From contig JAILFH010000024.1 of NCBI GenBank assembly GCA_024697645.1, positions 1 to 64,000 of the forward strand: a stretch of 64,000 nt of DNA. Direction: 5' to 3'. Both the position numbers and the translations under genes were made by a program. This document shows positions 1 to 11,345 of the stretch, piece after piece; positions within the stretch are counted from its first letter, which is position 1, and each line of letters starts with the position of its first letter. Source of the DNA: Prevotella sp. (GTDB lineage: Bacteria; Bacteroidota; Bacteroidia; Bacteroidales; Bacteroidaceae). Under the pieces are notes generated by a model that was not told the origin of the DNA, searched no databases, and saw only the letters and a list, made by a program, of their open reading frames with translations.

Positions 1-2493
<2,493 letters not shown>

Positions 2494-2540
2494 GAGCAAG
2501 GAGGACTTTGAATGCCCTCTGGCCTTTAATTAAAAACAAA

Positions 2541-3275
2541 ATGAAAAAAGCAATTGTAGTAGGTGGTAGCAATGGTATTGGTTTAGCCATTGCCACCTGC
2601 CTTGCTAAAGAATATGATGTAGTCGTTGTCGACAAAAGTGCACCAGATGCCAATATTGCCGACCGAGTCATGTTTGAACCTCTCGACCTGACTAGTGGTG
2701 ATTATTCTGTTTTCGACCGTCATCAGGATGCAGATGTAGTGATGATTACTGCTGGATTCGGACGATTGGCATTGTTTGAAGATGTCGACGAAAACATCAT
2801 CGACACCTATTTCCAAGTGAACACCCTGCCCGTCATGCACATTGTGAAGCGCTACTACCAGCAACTACTCCATCAGGAAGGATTCCGACTTGGTGTGATG
2901 GTAAGCATTTCGGGCTATATGTCGTCACCATTCTTCTCGCTCTATGCTGCCACAAAGGCTGCCCTGAGGATGTTTATTGAAAGTGTGAATGTGGAACTGG
3001 AAAAGAGTGGTTCGAAAAATTGCATCCTGAACGTGTCGCCCGGTAGTATCAAGGGAACTCGATTCAACGGCACAGCCCCAACCGATCTTGATGCCACACG
3101 ACCTCTCGCAGAAGAGATTGTCGGCCACTTGCTTGCAGGGGATGACCTGTTTATTCCTCAATACGATGAGGTCTTCCGTCATGTGTTGGAACGCTATCAT
3201 CAGGATTTCCGTGCCGAAGGTCGCCATAGTTACGACTACAAGGTGGCAAGTGGAAGGGTCAACAAAAAGAAATAA
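2541..3275 (+). CDS. SDR-family oxidoreductase
   Basis: Short-chain dehydrogenase/reductase of 244 residues, a cytoplasmic NAD(P)-dependent enzyme. The Rossmann nucleotide motif 'GGSNGIG' lies at residues 8-14, an Asn at 94, and the catalytic set S122/S124, Y135 and K139 in 'YAATK'. ATG 2541 is preferred over the in-frame TTG at 2508 because the protein then begins directly with the first beta strand, and the 2508 extension overlaps no RBS. LicD and flippase genes follow with gaps of 6 and 3 bp, so an envelope polysaccharide role (reducing a sugar or polyol precursor) is likely. Decaprenyl-phosphoribose epimerase subunit DprE2 is one possible relative, but nothing seen by eye decides this. 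Confidence 0.85.
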   Translation: MKKAIVVGGSNGIGLAIATCLAKEYDVVVVDKSAPDANIADRVMFEPLDLTSGDYSVFDRHQDADVVMITAGFGRLALFEDVDENIIDTYFQVNTLPVMHIVKRYYQQLLHQEGFRLGVMVSISGYMSSPFFSLYAATKAALRMFIESVNVELEKSGSKNCILNVSPGSIKGTRFNGTAPTDLDATRPLAEEIVGHLLAGDDLFIPQYDEVFRHVLERYHQDFRAEGRHSYDYKVASGRVNKKK

Positions 3276-3281
3276 GGAGAA

Positions 3282-4118
3282 ATGACAACAGACAGTATTG
3301 ATCAGGAAGCCCTACGCCAGCGATTCAATCCCGACGGCTCGCTTTTGCGTCGCCAGCAGATACGCATGCTCGACATTCTGTTGGAAGTTGATCGCATCTG
3401 TAAGAAACATAACATTCAGTACTGGCTGTCGAGCGGAACATTGATTGGAGCAGCCCGCCACAAGGGATTCATCCCCTGGGACGACGACCTCGACATCGAG
3501 ATGCTCTGGCCCGACTATCAGCGACTCATGCGTGTGCTACCCGACGAACTTCCTGAGACAATGGCGCTGCAATCTACCGAGACCGATCCGAACTATTTCT
3601 TCTTCTATGCGAAGGTCCGCGACCGTCGTTCACATCTTGAAGAGTCGAATCGCTACGACCGTGTCTGGCGCGAGCAGGGCATCTACATCGACATTTTCCC
3701 CTTCTATCGCCAGCCACTCTGGATTCATATGCTTTCAGAGAAAGCCCAGGGACATGTCTATTCTATTATGAACCGAAATCTTCCCTCTCCCGAAGAAGAA
3801 GGCAAGGACGATGGCAAAGGCTATATGTGGAAGGTCCGGCTGATTACGCGCTTTAACGAAAAGATTCTTTTTCCCATACTGCGATTCTTCTGCAAATTCT
3901 CCCATGCTCGCGAGACCTACGGATTGGGTATTCCTTATCACGATCCTCGCTATATGGAAGACACGTTGCCGCTTACAGAGATGGAATTTGAAGGTCATCT
4001 CTTCCCCGTGCCCAGCAACACCCATGCTGCTCTCACATTGAAGTATGGCGACTATATGAAGTTACCTGATATTGACAAAATCAATCTACACGTCGGAAAA
4101 CTGGAAATCTGGGACTAA
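3282..4118 (+). CDS. LicD-family protein
   Basis: LicD-family phosphotransferase of 278 residues, of the type that attaches phosphocholine or another phospho-group to surface glycans in the cytoplasm. The hallmark stretch 'YWLSSGTLIGAARHKGFIPW' is followed by the acidic metal-binding cluster D67-D69/D71 ('WDDDLDIEM'), and a second conserved part 'REQGIYIDIFPF' comes later. A clear ribosome-binding site (AAGGAGAA) precedes ATG 3282, six bases after the SDR stop. Its place between SDR and flippase genes supports a surface-polysaccharide role. The transferred group cannot be read from the sequence. Confidence 0.88.
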   Translation: MTTDSIDQEALRQRFNPDGSLLRRQQIRMLDILLEVDRICKKHNIQYWLSSGTLIGAARHKGFIPWDDDLDIEMLWPDYQRLMRVLPDELPETMALQSTETDPNYFFFYAKVRDRRSHLEESNRYDRVWREQGIYIDIFPFYRQPLWIHMLSEKAQGHVYSIMNRNLPSPEEEGKDDGKGYMWKVRLITRFNEKILFPILRFFCKFSHARETYGLGIPYHDPRYMEDTLPLTEMEFEGHLFPVPSNTHAALTLKYGDYMKLPDIDKINLHVGKLEIWD

Positions 4119-4121
4119 AAC

Positions 4122-5663
4122 ATGAGCGAGACCCTGAAAGAGAAAACGGCGAAAGGACTGTTCTGGGGCGGTCTGAATAGCACGGTGCAACAACTGCTGG
4201 GCATCGTGTTTGGCATCATTCTGGCCCGACGACTTGATCAGTCGGACTTCGGTATGATTGCCATGATTAGCATTTTCTCACTCATCGGCAACGATCTGCA
4301 GAATAGCGGATTCAAGGTGGCACTTGCCAACCTCCGACAACCAACCTCACGCGACTACAACAGCGTGTTCTGGTTCAACATTCTCATGGGAGGCGCCATC
4401 TATGTCATACTCTTTCTGTCGGCTCCCTTCATTGCCCGTTTCTATCACGTACCCGAACTCACATCACTTTCTCGCTACGCTTTCCTCGGCATCGTCTTTG
4501 CCAGTTTTGGCACTTCCCAGTCAGCGTGGCTCTTCAAGAACCTTCATGCCAAGCAACAAGCCAAGGCTGGCATGATTGCCGTATTGCTTTCGAGCAGTGT
4601 GGCCGTCATAATGGCTTACATGGGGTTCGCTTATTGGGCTTTGGCAACCCAGACCAACCTTTACATCCTCACTTGCACACTGCTCTATTGGCATTATAGC
4701 CCGTGGCGCCCTACGTTGAAGATTGACCTCGGTCCCGCCAAGCGAATGTTCCGTTTCTCCGTTAAATTGCTCATCTCACAAGTGTTGACCGATGTAAACA
4801 ATAACATCCTAAACATTCTCATCGGACGATTCTATGGTAAGCACGACACTGGAAACTATAATCAGGCTTTCCAGTGGAGCACAAAGGGTTCCAACATCAT
4901 TCAGAACATGGTGCAGCAAGTTGCACAACCGGTATTAGTCAGTGTCGATGATGAGCACGAGCGCCAACTGCGTGTCTTGCGCAAAATGATGCGTTTTGCC
5001 GCATTCATCTCATTCCCGTTACTATTCGGTCTTTCTTTGGTCAGCCACGAATTCATCGTCACCCTACTCGGCGAGAAATGGGCTGAGAGCGCCCGCTACC
5101 TTCGTTTACTTGCCGTAGCAAGTGCATTCCTGCCTCTTTCTACATTACTGGCAAATGTCGTTATCACAAAAGGTCGCAGCAACATTTTCATGTATTGTAA
5201 CCTTTCCCTCGCCTGCCTGCAGACTCTTACGATGCTTGCCATCTATTACTTGCATCCATCACTCTCGCCTCTCCTCTCTCAACTCCCGGCAACGTTCTCT
5301 CTTCTCTTCTCTCTCAACTCTCCTCTTTATATGATGGTCCTCGCCTTTGCTACACTCACCATACTTTGGTTCTTCGTCTGGGGTTACTTCGCTCGCCGTT
5401 TGGCTGGCTATCGCTTCTCTATGATTTTAGCAGACACTATTCCCTTTGCCGCCACAGCCGCTATCATTATGATTGTTACCGGGCACCTCACCTCATGGCT
5501 CTTGCCCACTGCCCAAACTGGATTTGGAGAAGGACTGCTCCTACTCATTGCCCGTATCGTAATTGCCGCCGCACTCTATTACATAGTGATGCGATTAGCG
5601 CATGTACAAATACTCAACGAATGTCTTTCATTCCTGAAAAAAGGGAAGAAGGGAAAAGAATAA
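4122..5663 (+). CDS. Polysaccharide flippase (Wzx/MATE-like)
   Basis: Lipopolysaccharide biosynthesis protein of 513 residues, predicted to flip lipid-linked glycan units across the inner membrane. The N-terminus 'GLFWGGLNSTVQQLLGIVFG' and 12-14 hydrophobic segments match the polysaccharide_synt/MVF family. The start lies 3 bp after the LicD stop, so the two are co-transcribed. Oddity: near residues 382-400 the coding DNA (about 5262-5330) becomes strongly CT-rich and gives a low-complexity Ser/Leu/Pro loop between membrane helices, resembling an expanded simple repeat that stayed in frame. Substrate unknown. Confidence 0.88.
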   Translation: MSETLKEKTAKGLFWGGLNSTVQQLLGIVFGIILARRLDQSDFGMIAMISIFSLIGNDLQNSGFKVALANLRQPTSRDYNSVFWFNILMGGAIYVILFLSAPFIARFYHVPELTSLSRYAFLGIVFASFGTSQSAWLFKNLHAKQQAKAGMIAVLLSSSVAVIMAYMGFAYWALATQTNLYILTCTLLYWHYSPWRPTLKIDLGPAKRMFRFSVKLLISQVLTDVNNNILNILIGRFYGKHDTGNYNQAFQWSTKGSNIIQNMVQQVAQPVLVSVDDEHERQLRVLRKMMRFAAFISFPLLFGLSLVSHEFIVTLLGEKWAESARYLRLLAVASAFLPLSTLLANVVITKGRSNIFMYCNLSLACLQTLTMLAIYYLHPSLSPLLSQLPATFSLLFSLNSPLYMMVLAFATLTILWFFVWGYFARRLAGYRFSMILADTIPFAATAAIIMIVTGHLTSWLLPTAQTGFGEGLLLLIARIVIAAALYYIVMRLAHVQILNECLSFLKKGKKGKE

Positions 5664-5782
5664 AGTGCATAGGCCAAATTCGATAATTCTCTATTTTTTG
5701 AAAAATCGTCCCTACACATCTGGTTTCTCTTGATTACAACTTATCAATTTATGATAGAATAAAAACAATTCGAGATATAAAC

Positions 5783-6808
5783 ATGAAACAACCTGCCAAG
5801 ATTGACATTGCGGTGCTGATGCTGTTCTTCACCCGTTCAGACACCCTTCAACTCGTGTTCAACGAAGTCCGAAAGGCACGTCCCTCGCGTCTGTTCCTCT
5901 ATCAGGATGGACCGCGCGGTCCACAGGATCAGGCAGGAATAGATGCTTGTCGCCAGATTGTCAGCGATGAGCAGATTGACTGGGAATGTGAAGTTCATCG
6001 CCAGTACCTCGACCATAATCAAGGCTGCGATCCTTCTGGTTTTCGCTCACATCAGTGGGCATTCTCGCTGGCCGACAAGGTCATCGTGCTCGAAGACGAT
6101 GTGGTGCCCTCGCAGTCGTTTTTTCCTTTCTGTAAGGAAATGCTCGATCGCTATGAAAACGACGAGCGCATATCGATGGTTTGCGGATTCAACACCGACG
6201 AGGTAACACCCGACATCAGCGAAGACTACTTTTTTACCTCGTTCCAGAGCATCTGGGGTTGGGCTTCCTGGCGCCGGGTTGCTGAACGTTGGCAGGGAGA
6301 CTATGCGTTCATGCACAACCCGCAGACGCTTGCTCAACTGAAAGCCCTCGCCCGCGAGCGTCATCTGCGTAAGAACATGCTCAGGATGTTCACCGACCAC
6401 AGCCAGAGCGGCAAGGAATATTTCGAAACTATCTATTGGGCTGACCTATTGCTGAACTCCAGTCTTTGCATCATGCCCCGACAGAACCTTATTAATAATG
6501 TAGGCCTTACCGCCGATAGCACTCATTTCTCTGCAGAACTGCAAACTATGCCTCATCGGCTTCGCCGCATTTTCACGATGTCTCGCTACGAGTTGCAGTT
6601 CCCCTTGAATCATCCATCCTACGTTGTCGACCACGTTGACTATCTCAAGCGCCGCTATAAAGTTCTTGGTTGGAATCATCCTTTAACCAAAATCCAGTAT
6701 TCCCTTGAAGAATTCTGGCTCAACCTTCGTCACGGCAACTTCCGCCAAATCACCCGTTCCATTTCCCGTCGCATCCGCAAATGGACAGGTCGCGATCAGC
6801 ACAAATAG
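5783..6808 (+). CDS. Glycosyltransferase (GT-A fold)
   Basis: Cytoplasmic glycosyltransferase of 341 residues, closing the polysaccharide cluster that starts at the SDR gene. The N-terminus 'IAVLMLFFTRSDTL' is typical of the GT-A nucleotide-sugar fold, 'VIVLEDDVVPS' (near residue 98-108) carries the acidic metal/nucleotide motif, and 'SIWGWASWRR' is a conserved acceptor-side motif of bacterial proteins of this type. A 119-bp AT-rich gap separates it from the flippase, so it may have its own promoter, though no convincing TAnnTTTG box was found there. Donor and acceptor sugars are unknown. Confidence 0.82.
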   Translation: MKQPAKIDIAVLMLFFTRSDTLQLVFNEVRKARPSRLFLYQDGPRGPQDQAGIDACRQIVSDEQIDWECEVHRQYLDHNQGCDPSGFRSHQWAFSLADKVIVLEDDVVPSQSFFPFCKEMLDRYENDERISMVCGFNTDEVTPDISEDYFFTSFQSIWGWASWRRVAERWQGDYAFMHNPQTLAQLKALARERHLRKNMLRMFTDHSQSGKEYFETIYWADLLLNSSLCIMPRQNLINNVGLTADSTHFSAELQTMPHRLRRIFTMSRYELQFPLNHPSYVVDHVDYLKRRYKVLGWNHPLTKIQYSLEEFWLNLRHGNFRQITRSISRRIRKWTGRDQHK

Positions 6809-6927
6809 AGTTTTCCTATGTGCAGGAGAAGATGAACGCACTGTGGGCTGTTCGGAAAGTTCAAAAGTTCAAAAATTCAAGGTTCAAATACTTAGGGTGC
6901 TTTGTGCTCACAATATTCATCAAATAA

Positions 6928-7130
6928 GCAAAGCAATCCGTTCCAAATAACAAAGCAGTTCTCTTGACTATACAGAGCGATGCTTTCTACCATAGAAAGC
7001 AATGCTTTTGACCATACAGAGGTATCCTTTTGACCATAGAAAGGATACCTTTATAGGGGTATAAAGATGGTCTTTATATAGGTATAAAGATATGCTCTGT
7101 AAGGTCAAAAGGACACCTTTATATAAAAGT
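6928..7130. repeat. 22-bp degenerate repeat array, copy 1
   Basis: Between the glycosyltransferase and the small protein gene lie about eight units of 22-23 bp. Each starts with a short imperfect palindrome (AAGCAATGCTTT, GAGGTATCCTTT, AAGGATACCTTT, AAGATGGTCTTT) followed by a spacer such as TGACCATACA or TATAGGGGTATA. The arms of each palindrome differ between units but stay complementary within a unit. No open reading frame of interest is present. The same family occurs near 24955, 40359, 54539 and 62623. The rest of this 430-bp gap holds only a short GTTCAAA-rich simple repeat (6856-6890). Confidence 0.75.
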
Positions 7131-7180
7131 CCTACCGAATTTATCTTTTTAAGAAGAAATCACTCTCTTTCAAATCGAAA

Positions 7181-7219
7181 ACAAAGAAAAAGGAGCACGA
7201 GATAACTCGTAGTCCTTTT
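7181..7219 (-). terminator. Rho-independent terminator after small protein A
   Basis: Inverted repeat AAAGGAGCACGAG (7189-7201) and CTCGTAGTCCTTT (7206-7218), loop ATAA, with two mismatches. On the minus strand the stem is followed by a T-rich stretch. It lies about 20 bp beyond the stop of the small gene and ends that transcript. Confidence 0.75.
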
Positions 7220-7239
7220 GATGAATTTATATTTGGAGA

Positions 7240-7413
7240 TTATTCATCCCAGATATTCTTTGAAGACCAATTTGTATCATCATCAGAATCTTCGTCTTCA
7301 AAATTAAGACCCTTTGCGTCGGCCCAGTCAAAACTGTGACCATCTTGCATCAATTGCTCATTCAGTCGTGTGGCGACGATTTCAATAACAGGACTAATAT
7401 ATACTTTTTTCAT
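7240..7413 (-). CDS. Small acidic protein A (57 aa), partner of large surface protein A
   Basis: Encodes a 57-residue protein starting 'MKKVYISPVIEIVATRL' and ending 'NWSSKNIWDE', with an acidic middle ('FEDEDSDDD'). No signal peptide or membrane segment is seen. It begins 13 bp after the large gene. The large gene's TAA is followed at once by GGAGGAA, a strong Shine-Dalgarno that is unusual for Bacteroidota and argues for real, coupled translation. Two paralogues (12674-12841 and 19972-20142) share the 'MKK.Y..P..E.VA' start, the 'DAKGI.FE.E' centre and the '(N/D)..W...N(I/L)W(D/E)(E/D)' end. Small proteins with such a start are, from memory, common in Bacteroidales but without known function. 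None is assigned here. Confidence 0.85.
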   Translation of the reverse strand: MKKVYISPVIEIVATRLNEQLMQDGHSFDWADAKGLNFEDEDSDDDTNWSSKNIWDE

Positions 7414-7426
7414 ACAGTTTTCCTCC

Positions 7427-10400
7427 TTACTTTACAATGAATTTAACTCCGTTAACTACATAGAAGCCCTTCTGGAGATTTTTACCACTCAACTCACGAT
7501 AAGTGGGAGAAACCATACGGCCTTGCATATCATAGACTGGTGCGTTGATATCAATGAACTGTGATGCATCAACAGCCTGAATGCCTGTCGGAACATCGCC
7601 CTGACCTTCACCAAAAATAATATCGAAGGCAGAAAGTTTAGCACCAGTAGACGATGTGGCGAAGTAAGCGCGGAACGGTGCAATGTTAGCATAGTTGTAT
7701 CCTTCGGCCAAGTTACCGGAATTCACGAACTGGTTCTTTGCGAAGTAGAATACATTGTCGGCCTTTGGAATCTTAGCACCTGCGTAGGTTCCTTTACTCG
7801 TGAAGTTGTATGTTCCCTCTGCGTCACCCTCAGTAGCAGTTCCAGTTGACGTCTCACCTGTGAAGGTATAGTCGGTAGCATTCATTGTTGTGGTAGCCTT
7901 AATGGTTGTACCAGGCTGGGTAACGACGAATGAAACGCCATCCTCACTGCTGTTCGTAGACAGTTGCACGAGATAAGGAGTATTTGCTTCAGTTGTAGTA
8001 ACATCGACTAAAGCAGGGAAATAGGCATAGGTTGTGCCTTCAATCTGAGTCAAGGCTGCCGTTTCCTGCATATAGTGCAATGAGAAGGTTGAACCATCGA
8101 TGTTGGTGTGCGTACCGCCGTCAACTGAAACCGCGAATGGCATAATCAGTGAAGCATTCTGAACCTTACCATACTTGTCCTTTGTAATCAGACGGCTATA
8201 TGTAATCTTGTTTGCAGCGTCTACGGTGATGTCGTAAGGAGAATAGAACGGTTCCTTGTCGGTCAGCACGATGTCGTGTGCAGCGTGGAAACCACCTGAC
8301 TCCATCTTATAGGCAACATTGTTGTTCGGAGCAGATGCACCAACTGGGATGAATACAAGCAGGTTCTTGGCACCTGTAGCAGAGAAATCAGCCATTGAGC
8401 CATGCTGCTCGTCTGTGGTCTGGTAGATACCAGCCATCTCGCTGAGGTCGAGATAGAGCATATACTTGGAATCTGTTGGAATATCAGTATTTCCGAAGTC
8501 ATCTACTTTATTCGTGATCGCATTATTAATGTGCCTGAAGATCTCTGTAGTTGATGCATAACCGGCTTTTGGAGGAGTGTTGCCATCATAGGCTGTTACC
8601 TTAACACCATAGAAAGCATCGGTCTGACCAGTACCATAGAGGGTTTGGTTGTAAACCTTCTTGAATTCAACCTTCGGTTCATAAGTCTGTGTCTGTACGT
8701 GAACAATCATCTCATAGAAGGCGTATGCACGATGCTGGACTGCGGTTGTAGGAGCAATGTTGTAGCGTGTTTCGTCTGTAGTGAAGACGTAACGAGTCAG
8801 ACTCTGATCTTCTGCAGAAACTGTAAAACTCATATCAGTAAACTCTCCATTATTGGGAGCAGCGGCATATTTCTCCAGTGAGAAGGGATATTCGGTAAGC
8901 GTACCACCAGAGGTACCCACCTCATCGGCATTGTTAAACTTGAATGCTGCAGTACCCACAGTACCTACCTTCAGTCGTTCCAACTGAGCATTGGCAGCCT
9001 CACTCACATTATTGTATAGTTTGTTTTGTGAAGTACCAAAGGCATCATAGTGAGCAGAACGAACAAAGTTAATACGCGAAGTATGATTGCTACTACCACC
9101 CGTATATGTTTCGTCAAAATATTTGCTTGACAAGTCCTCAAAAGAAATGTCAACTTGATGACCAGCACAATCGCTGGGGAGGTAGAAATAGAACTCGCCT
9201 CCACTTACACTGAAATCACTTGCAGTAAATGTTTGACTCAATTTAATAGGAGTTTGCAGTTCCGTATCATCGTCCAAGCAGTTAACGGTCATGTGATCAA
9301 GATAGGGATCGAGAGCCTGCAAGGTGAGTGTGGCGCGAACAAGGCCAATACCCTGTACGCCAAACTTCACAGCGTCGTTGTTCAGACCAGTCAAACTAAC
9401 CTTGCCATTTCCATCAGTTCGTGTAATGGGGTTTGCACCAGTTTTGTCATATACCTTTAGAGTGAAGTCACCAGTGTTATCTGTTGAAGAGGATTGCTCT
9501 GTATAAGTTGCATTTACACCATTGTCCTTACTGATAAGACAATAGTTGGTGTACGTAGGACCTCCCCAGCCCCATCCTGTTTGAACACGATACCAACGAA
9601 TATAGTAGTCTGGCCAACCCAGCTGGTAGATACCATCCTCACCTACAGCGAAGCGTTCGCTCTCACCAGGCTTTGCACGTTGGACTCCAGCATATCCTTG
9701 GTTAAAATATAGATAATAACCATTACCACTTATATATCCATCTGCGTCCATCGTCCAAGTTGTTCTATTAGTAGTGGACCATGAAACATTGCTTCCATTG
9801 GTATATAAATAATATGTATCACCATCGTAAACATGAGTGATATAGAATACTCGCTCGGCAACAACTTGATTCGCATACTCAAATTCTGCTCCGATGATTC
9901 GATAACCCACAGGGTTCTTTGTACCGTCAGACAGAGTAACACTAGTTGGAGATTCAATATAATAAATCTGTTCCCGATCCGAACGTCCTAATTTAAAATA
10001 TCCAGCCTCGGAAGAAATGGTACCTGCGCCATAATTAACAATCTTGCCAGGAACACCATCAATATCAGTGCCATCTACAACCGATTCCGCTTCGTAAAGT
10101 TTAAAGTAAGCCGACAAGTCTGTTACATCCGCTGAACTATAACTCATACGAGTATAGGTACGACCATTAATGGTATACGTACGATTTTGAACTGTTCCAT
10201 AGTCTACCTTACTGGTTGAGAAAGGTGCATCAACTGCACTAACAGGACTTTCAATAGAGGTTGCAGGAACCACTGGCGAATAGTCTTCCTCTGCTGTAAA
10301 GAAGAACTCAGCACTTTGCAGTGTAACAAGGGCACGATTGTTTGCACTCGATGTCGTAAGTTTAAAATACAAAACATTACTCATTTCGCCCTCATTCATC

Positions 10401-10930
10401 TCTGTGCGAGATATAGTTGCCGTTCCACCATTATTAGTTACAGTTCCAGATGTTGTGTAAGTTCCAAAATCGCTCGCTGTCTCACCAAATATTGCTGAAA
10501 CATTAGAACTGAAACTAATTGCCCCATTCCCTGAACCTTTTGTTTCATTACTTTTCGAGAAAACAATCTCATAACCTGTGAAACGGTATCCTTTAGGAAG
10601 ACTCAAAGATACATAGCAAACATTGGCTCCACTCGCCTGACCCTTAGCAACCTGAATATAACTTCCTGAGGTAAAAAGGTTGTTAGCAGGGTTGTCTAAC
10701 TGACCATTCTGTGTCAAATCTGTATTGTCCGATACGGTCAGCACCATACTTAACTGTTCGTGCTGCCAAGTGGCAAAACCACCTGCTCCAAAGAACGAGT
10801 CCGTAGTACCACCTTGTTTCACGGCAGCAATAGTACTACCATTCGTGGCCTTAATAGTCACGTTCTGAGCCATCATTCCTAACGGCACAAGTAATAAGCT
10901 CAAAAGAGCTAAAGTAAACTTTTTCATCAT
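7427..10930 (-). CDS. Large secreted surface protein A (1167 aa)
   Basis: Secreted protein of unknown function. Signal peptide at residues 1-22 ('MKKFTLALLSLLLVPLG' then 'MMAQ'). The rest is rich in beta-strand, Thr, Asn, Tyr and Gly. A region around residues 370-450 with repeated 'YYLY' and 'W..DADGYI' words could be beta-trefoil or beta-propeller-like, but this is a guess. The conserved core 'DETRYNIAPTTAVQH' lies near residue 720, followed by 'TYEP.' and '.K.YNQT'. The C-terminus 'VYDMQGRMV...KGFYVVNGVK' resembles the type IX sorting tail of Bacteroidota, so surface display is likely. Two paralogues follow the same plan at 12855-16565 and 20157-23762. ATG 10930 and the adjacent ATG 10927 are equally possible starts. 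Confidence 0.85.
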   Translation of the reverse strand: MMKKFTLALLSLLLVPLGMMAQNVTIKATNGSTIAAVKQGGTTDSFFGAGGFATWQHEQLSMVLTVSDNTDLTQNGQLDNPANNLFTSGSYIQVAKGQASGANVCYVSLSLPKGYRFTGYEIVFSKSNETKGSGNGAISFSSNVSAIFGETASDFGTYTTSGTVTNNGGTATISRTEMNEGEMSNVLYFKLTTSSANNRALVTLQSAEFFFTAEEDYSPVVPATSIESPVSAVDAPFSTSKVDYGTVQNRTYTINGRTYTRMSYSSADVTDLSAYFKLYEAESVVDGTDIDGVPGKIVNYGAGTISSEAGYFKLGRSDREQIYYIESPTSVTLSDGTKNPVGYRIIGAEFEYANQVVAERVFYITHVYDGDTYYLYTNGSNVSWSTTNRTTWTMDADGYISGNGYYLYFNQGYAGVQRAKPGESERFAVGEDGIYQLGWPDYYIRWYRVQTGWGWGGPTYTNYCLISKDNGVNATYTEQSSSTDNTGDFTLKVYDKTGANPITRTDGNGKVSLTGLNNDAVKFGVQGIGLVRATLTLQALDPYLDHMTVNCLDDDTELQTPIKLSQTFTASDFSVSGGEFYFYLPSDCAGHQVDISFEDLSSKYFDETYTGGSSNHTSRINFVRSAHYDAFGTSQNKLYNNVSEAANAQLERLKVGTVGTAAFKFNNADEVGTSGGTLTEYPFSLEKYAAAPNNGEFTDMSFTVSAEDQSLTRYVFTTDETRYNIAPTTAVQHRAYAFYEMIVHVQTQTYEPKVEFKKVYNQTLYGTGQTDAFYGVKVTAYDGNTPPKAGYASTTEIFRHINNAITNKVDDFGNTDIPTDSKYMLYLDLSEMAGIYQTTDEQHGSMADFSATGAKNLLVFIPVGASAPNNNVAYKMESGGFHAAHDIVLTDKEPFYSPYDITVDAANKITYSRLITKDKYGKVQNASLIMPFAVSVDGGTHTNIDGSTFSLHYMQETAALTQIEGTTYAYFPALVDVTTTEANTPYLVQLSTNSSEDGVSFVVTQPGTTIKATTTMNATDYTFTGETSTGTATEGDAEGTYNFTSKGTYAGAKIPKADNVFYFAKNQFVNSGNLAEGYNYANIAPFRAYFATSSTGAKLSAFDIIFGEGQGDVPTGIQAVDASQFIDINAPVYDMQGRMVSPTYRELSGKNLQKGFYVVNGVKFIVK

Positions 10931-11065
10931 GATTGATTTATTTATACAATTATATTTAGTGAAATCAAGTTAAGCTGCCACGAAGGCATAAGCGTTTAGT
11001 TTTAAAACACCATCATTTCCAATGCTGACACTATGTAAGTCTAGTCTAAGTGCAGAAAATCGGTA

Positions 11066-11097
11066 CAAAAGTACACTTTTTTCCCTCTCCTACCAAA
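11066..11097 (-). promoter_or_regulatory. Promoter of large surface protein A
   Basis: On the minus strand, TTTG (11097-11094), 20 bp, then TACTTTTG (11073-11066): a full match to the Bacteroidota -33/-7 consensus TTTG-N19-20-TAnnTTTG. Expected start near 11060 gives a leader of about 130 nt before ATG 10930. The other two large genes have the same TTTG-N20-TACTTTTG arrangement. The leader contains 'GCCACGAAGGCA', shared with the leader of protein B. Confidence 0.8.
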
Positions 11098-11282
11098 TTT
11101 TTTCTCCTTTTTCATGCAAAACTCAACCTTTTTCCTATAAAACTCACCCTAAATTAATACCAACACAACAAAAAAGTGTTATAAAATTGTCTTTTTTGCT
11201 GTCATTCAATTAATCCAATCATCTTATCATCTAATTCGTAATTGCATAATTTTCATGAAAAATTTTTGCCCTTATCTATAAA

Positions 11283-11316
11283 AAACACCTGCAAGGCCTA
11301 TGCCCTGCAGGTGTTT
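11283..11316 (-). terminator. Terminator of the leucine-rich-repeat gene
   Basis: AAACACCTGCA (11283-11293) pairs with TGCAGGTGTTT (11306-11316); on the minus strand the stem is followed by TTT-rich sequence. The loop and stem closely match the terminator of the C10 protease gene (17392-17427), so the two genes share their 3' end as well as their dockerin-like tail. Confidence 0.8.
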
Positions 11317-11345
11317 CCCTCACGTTTTTTCGGTCTTTTCAATCT

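Noticed and set aside
2508..2540. TTG start for the SDR protein
   Set aside because: The 11 extra residues are not part of the Rossmann fold, and ATG 2541 gives the normal start 'MKKAIVVGG'.
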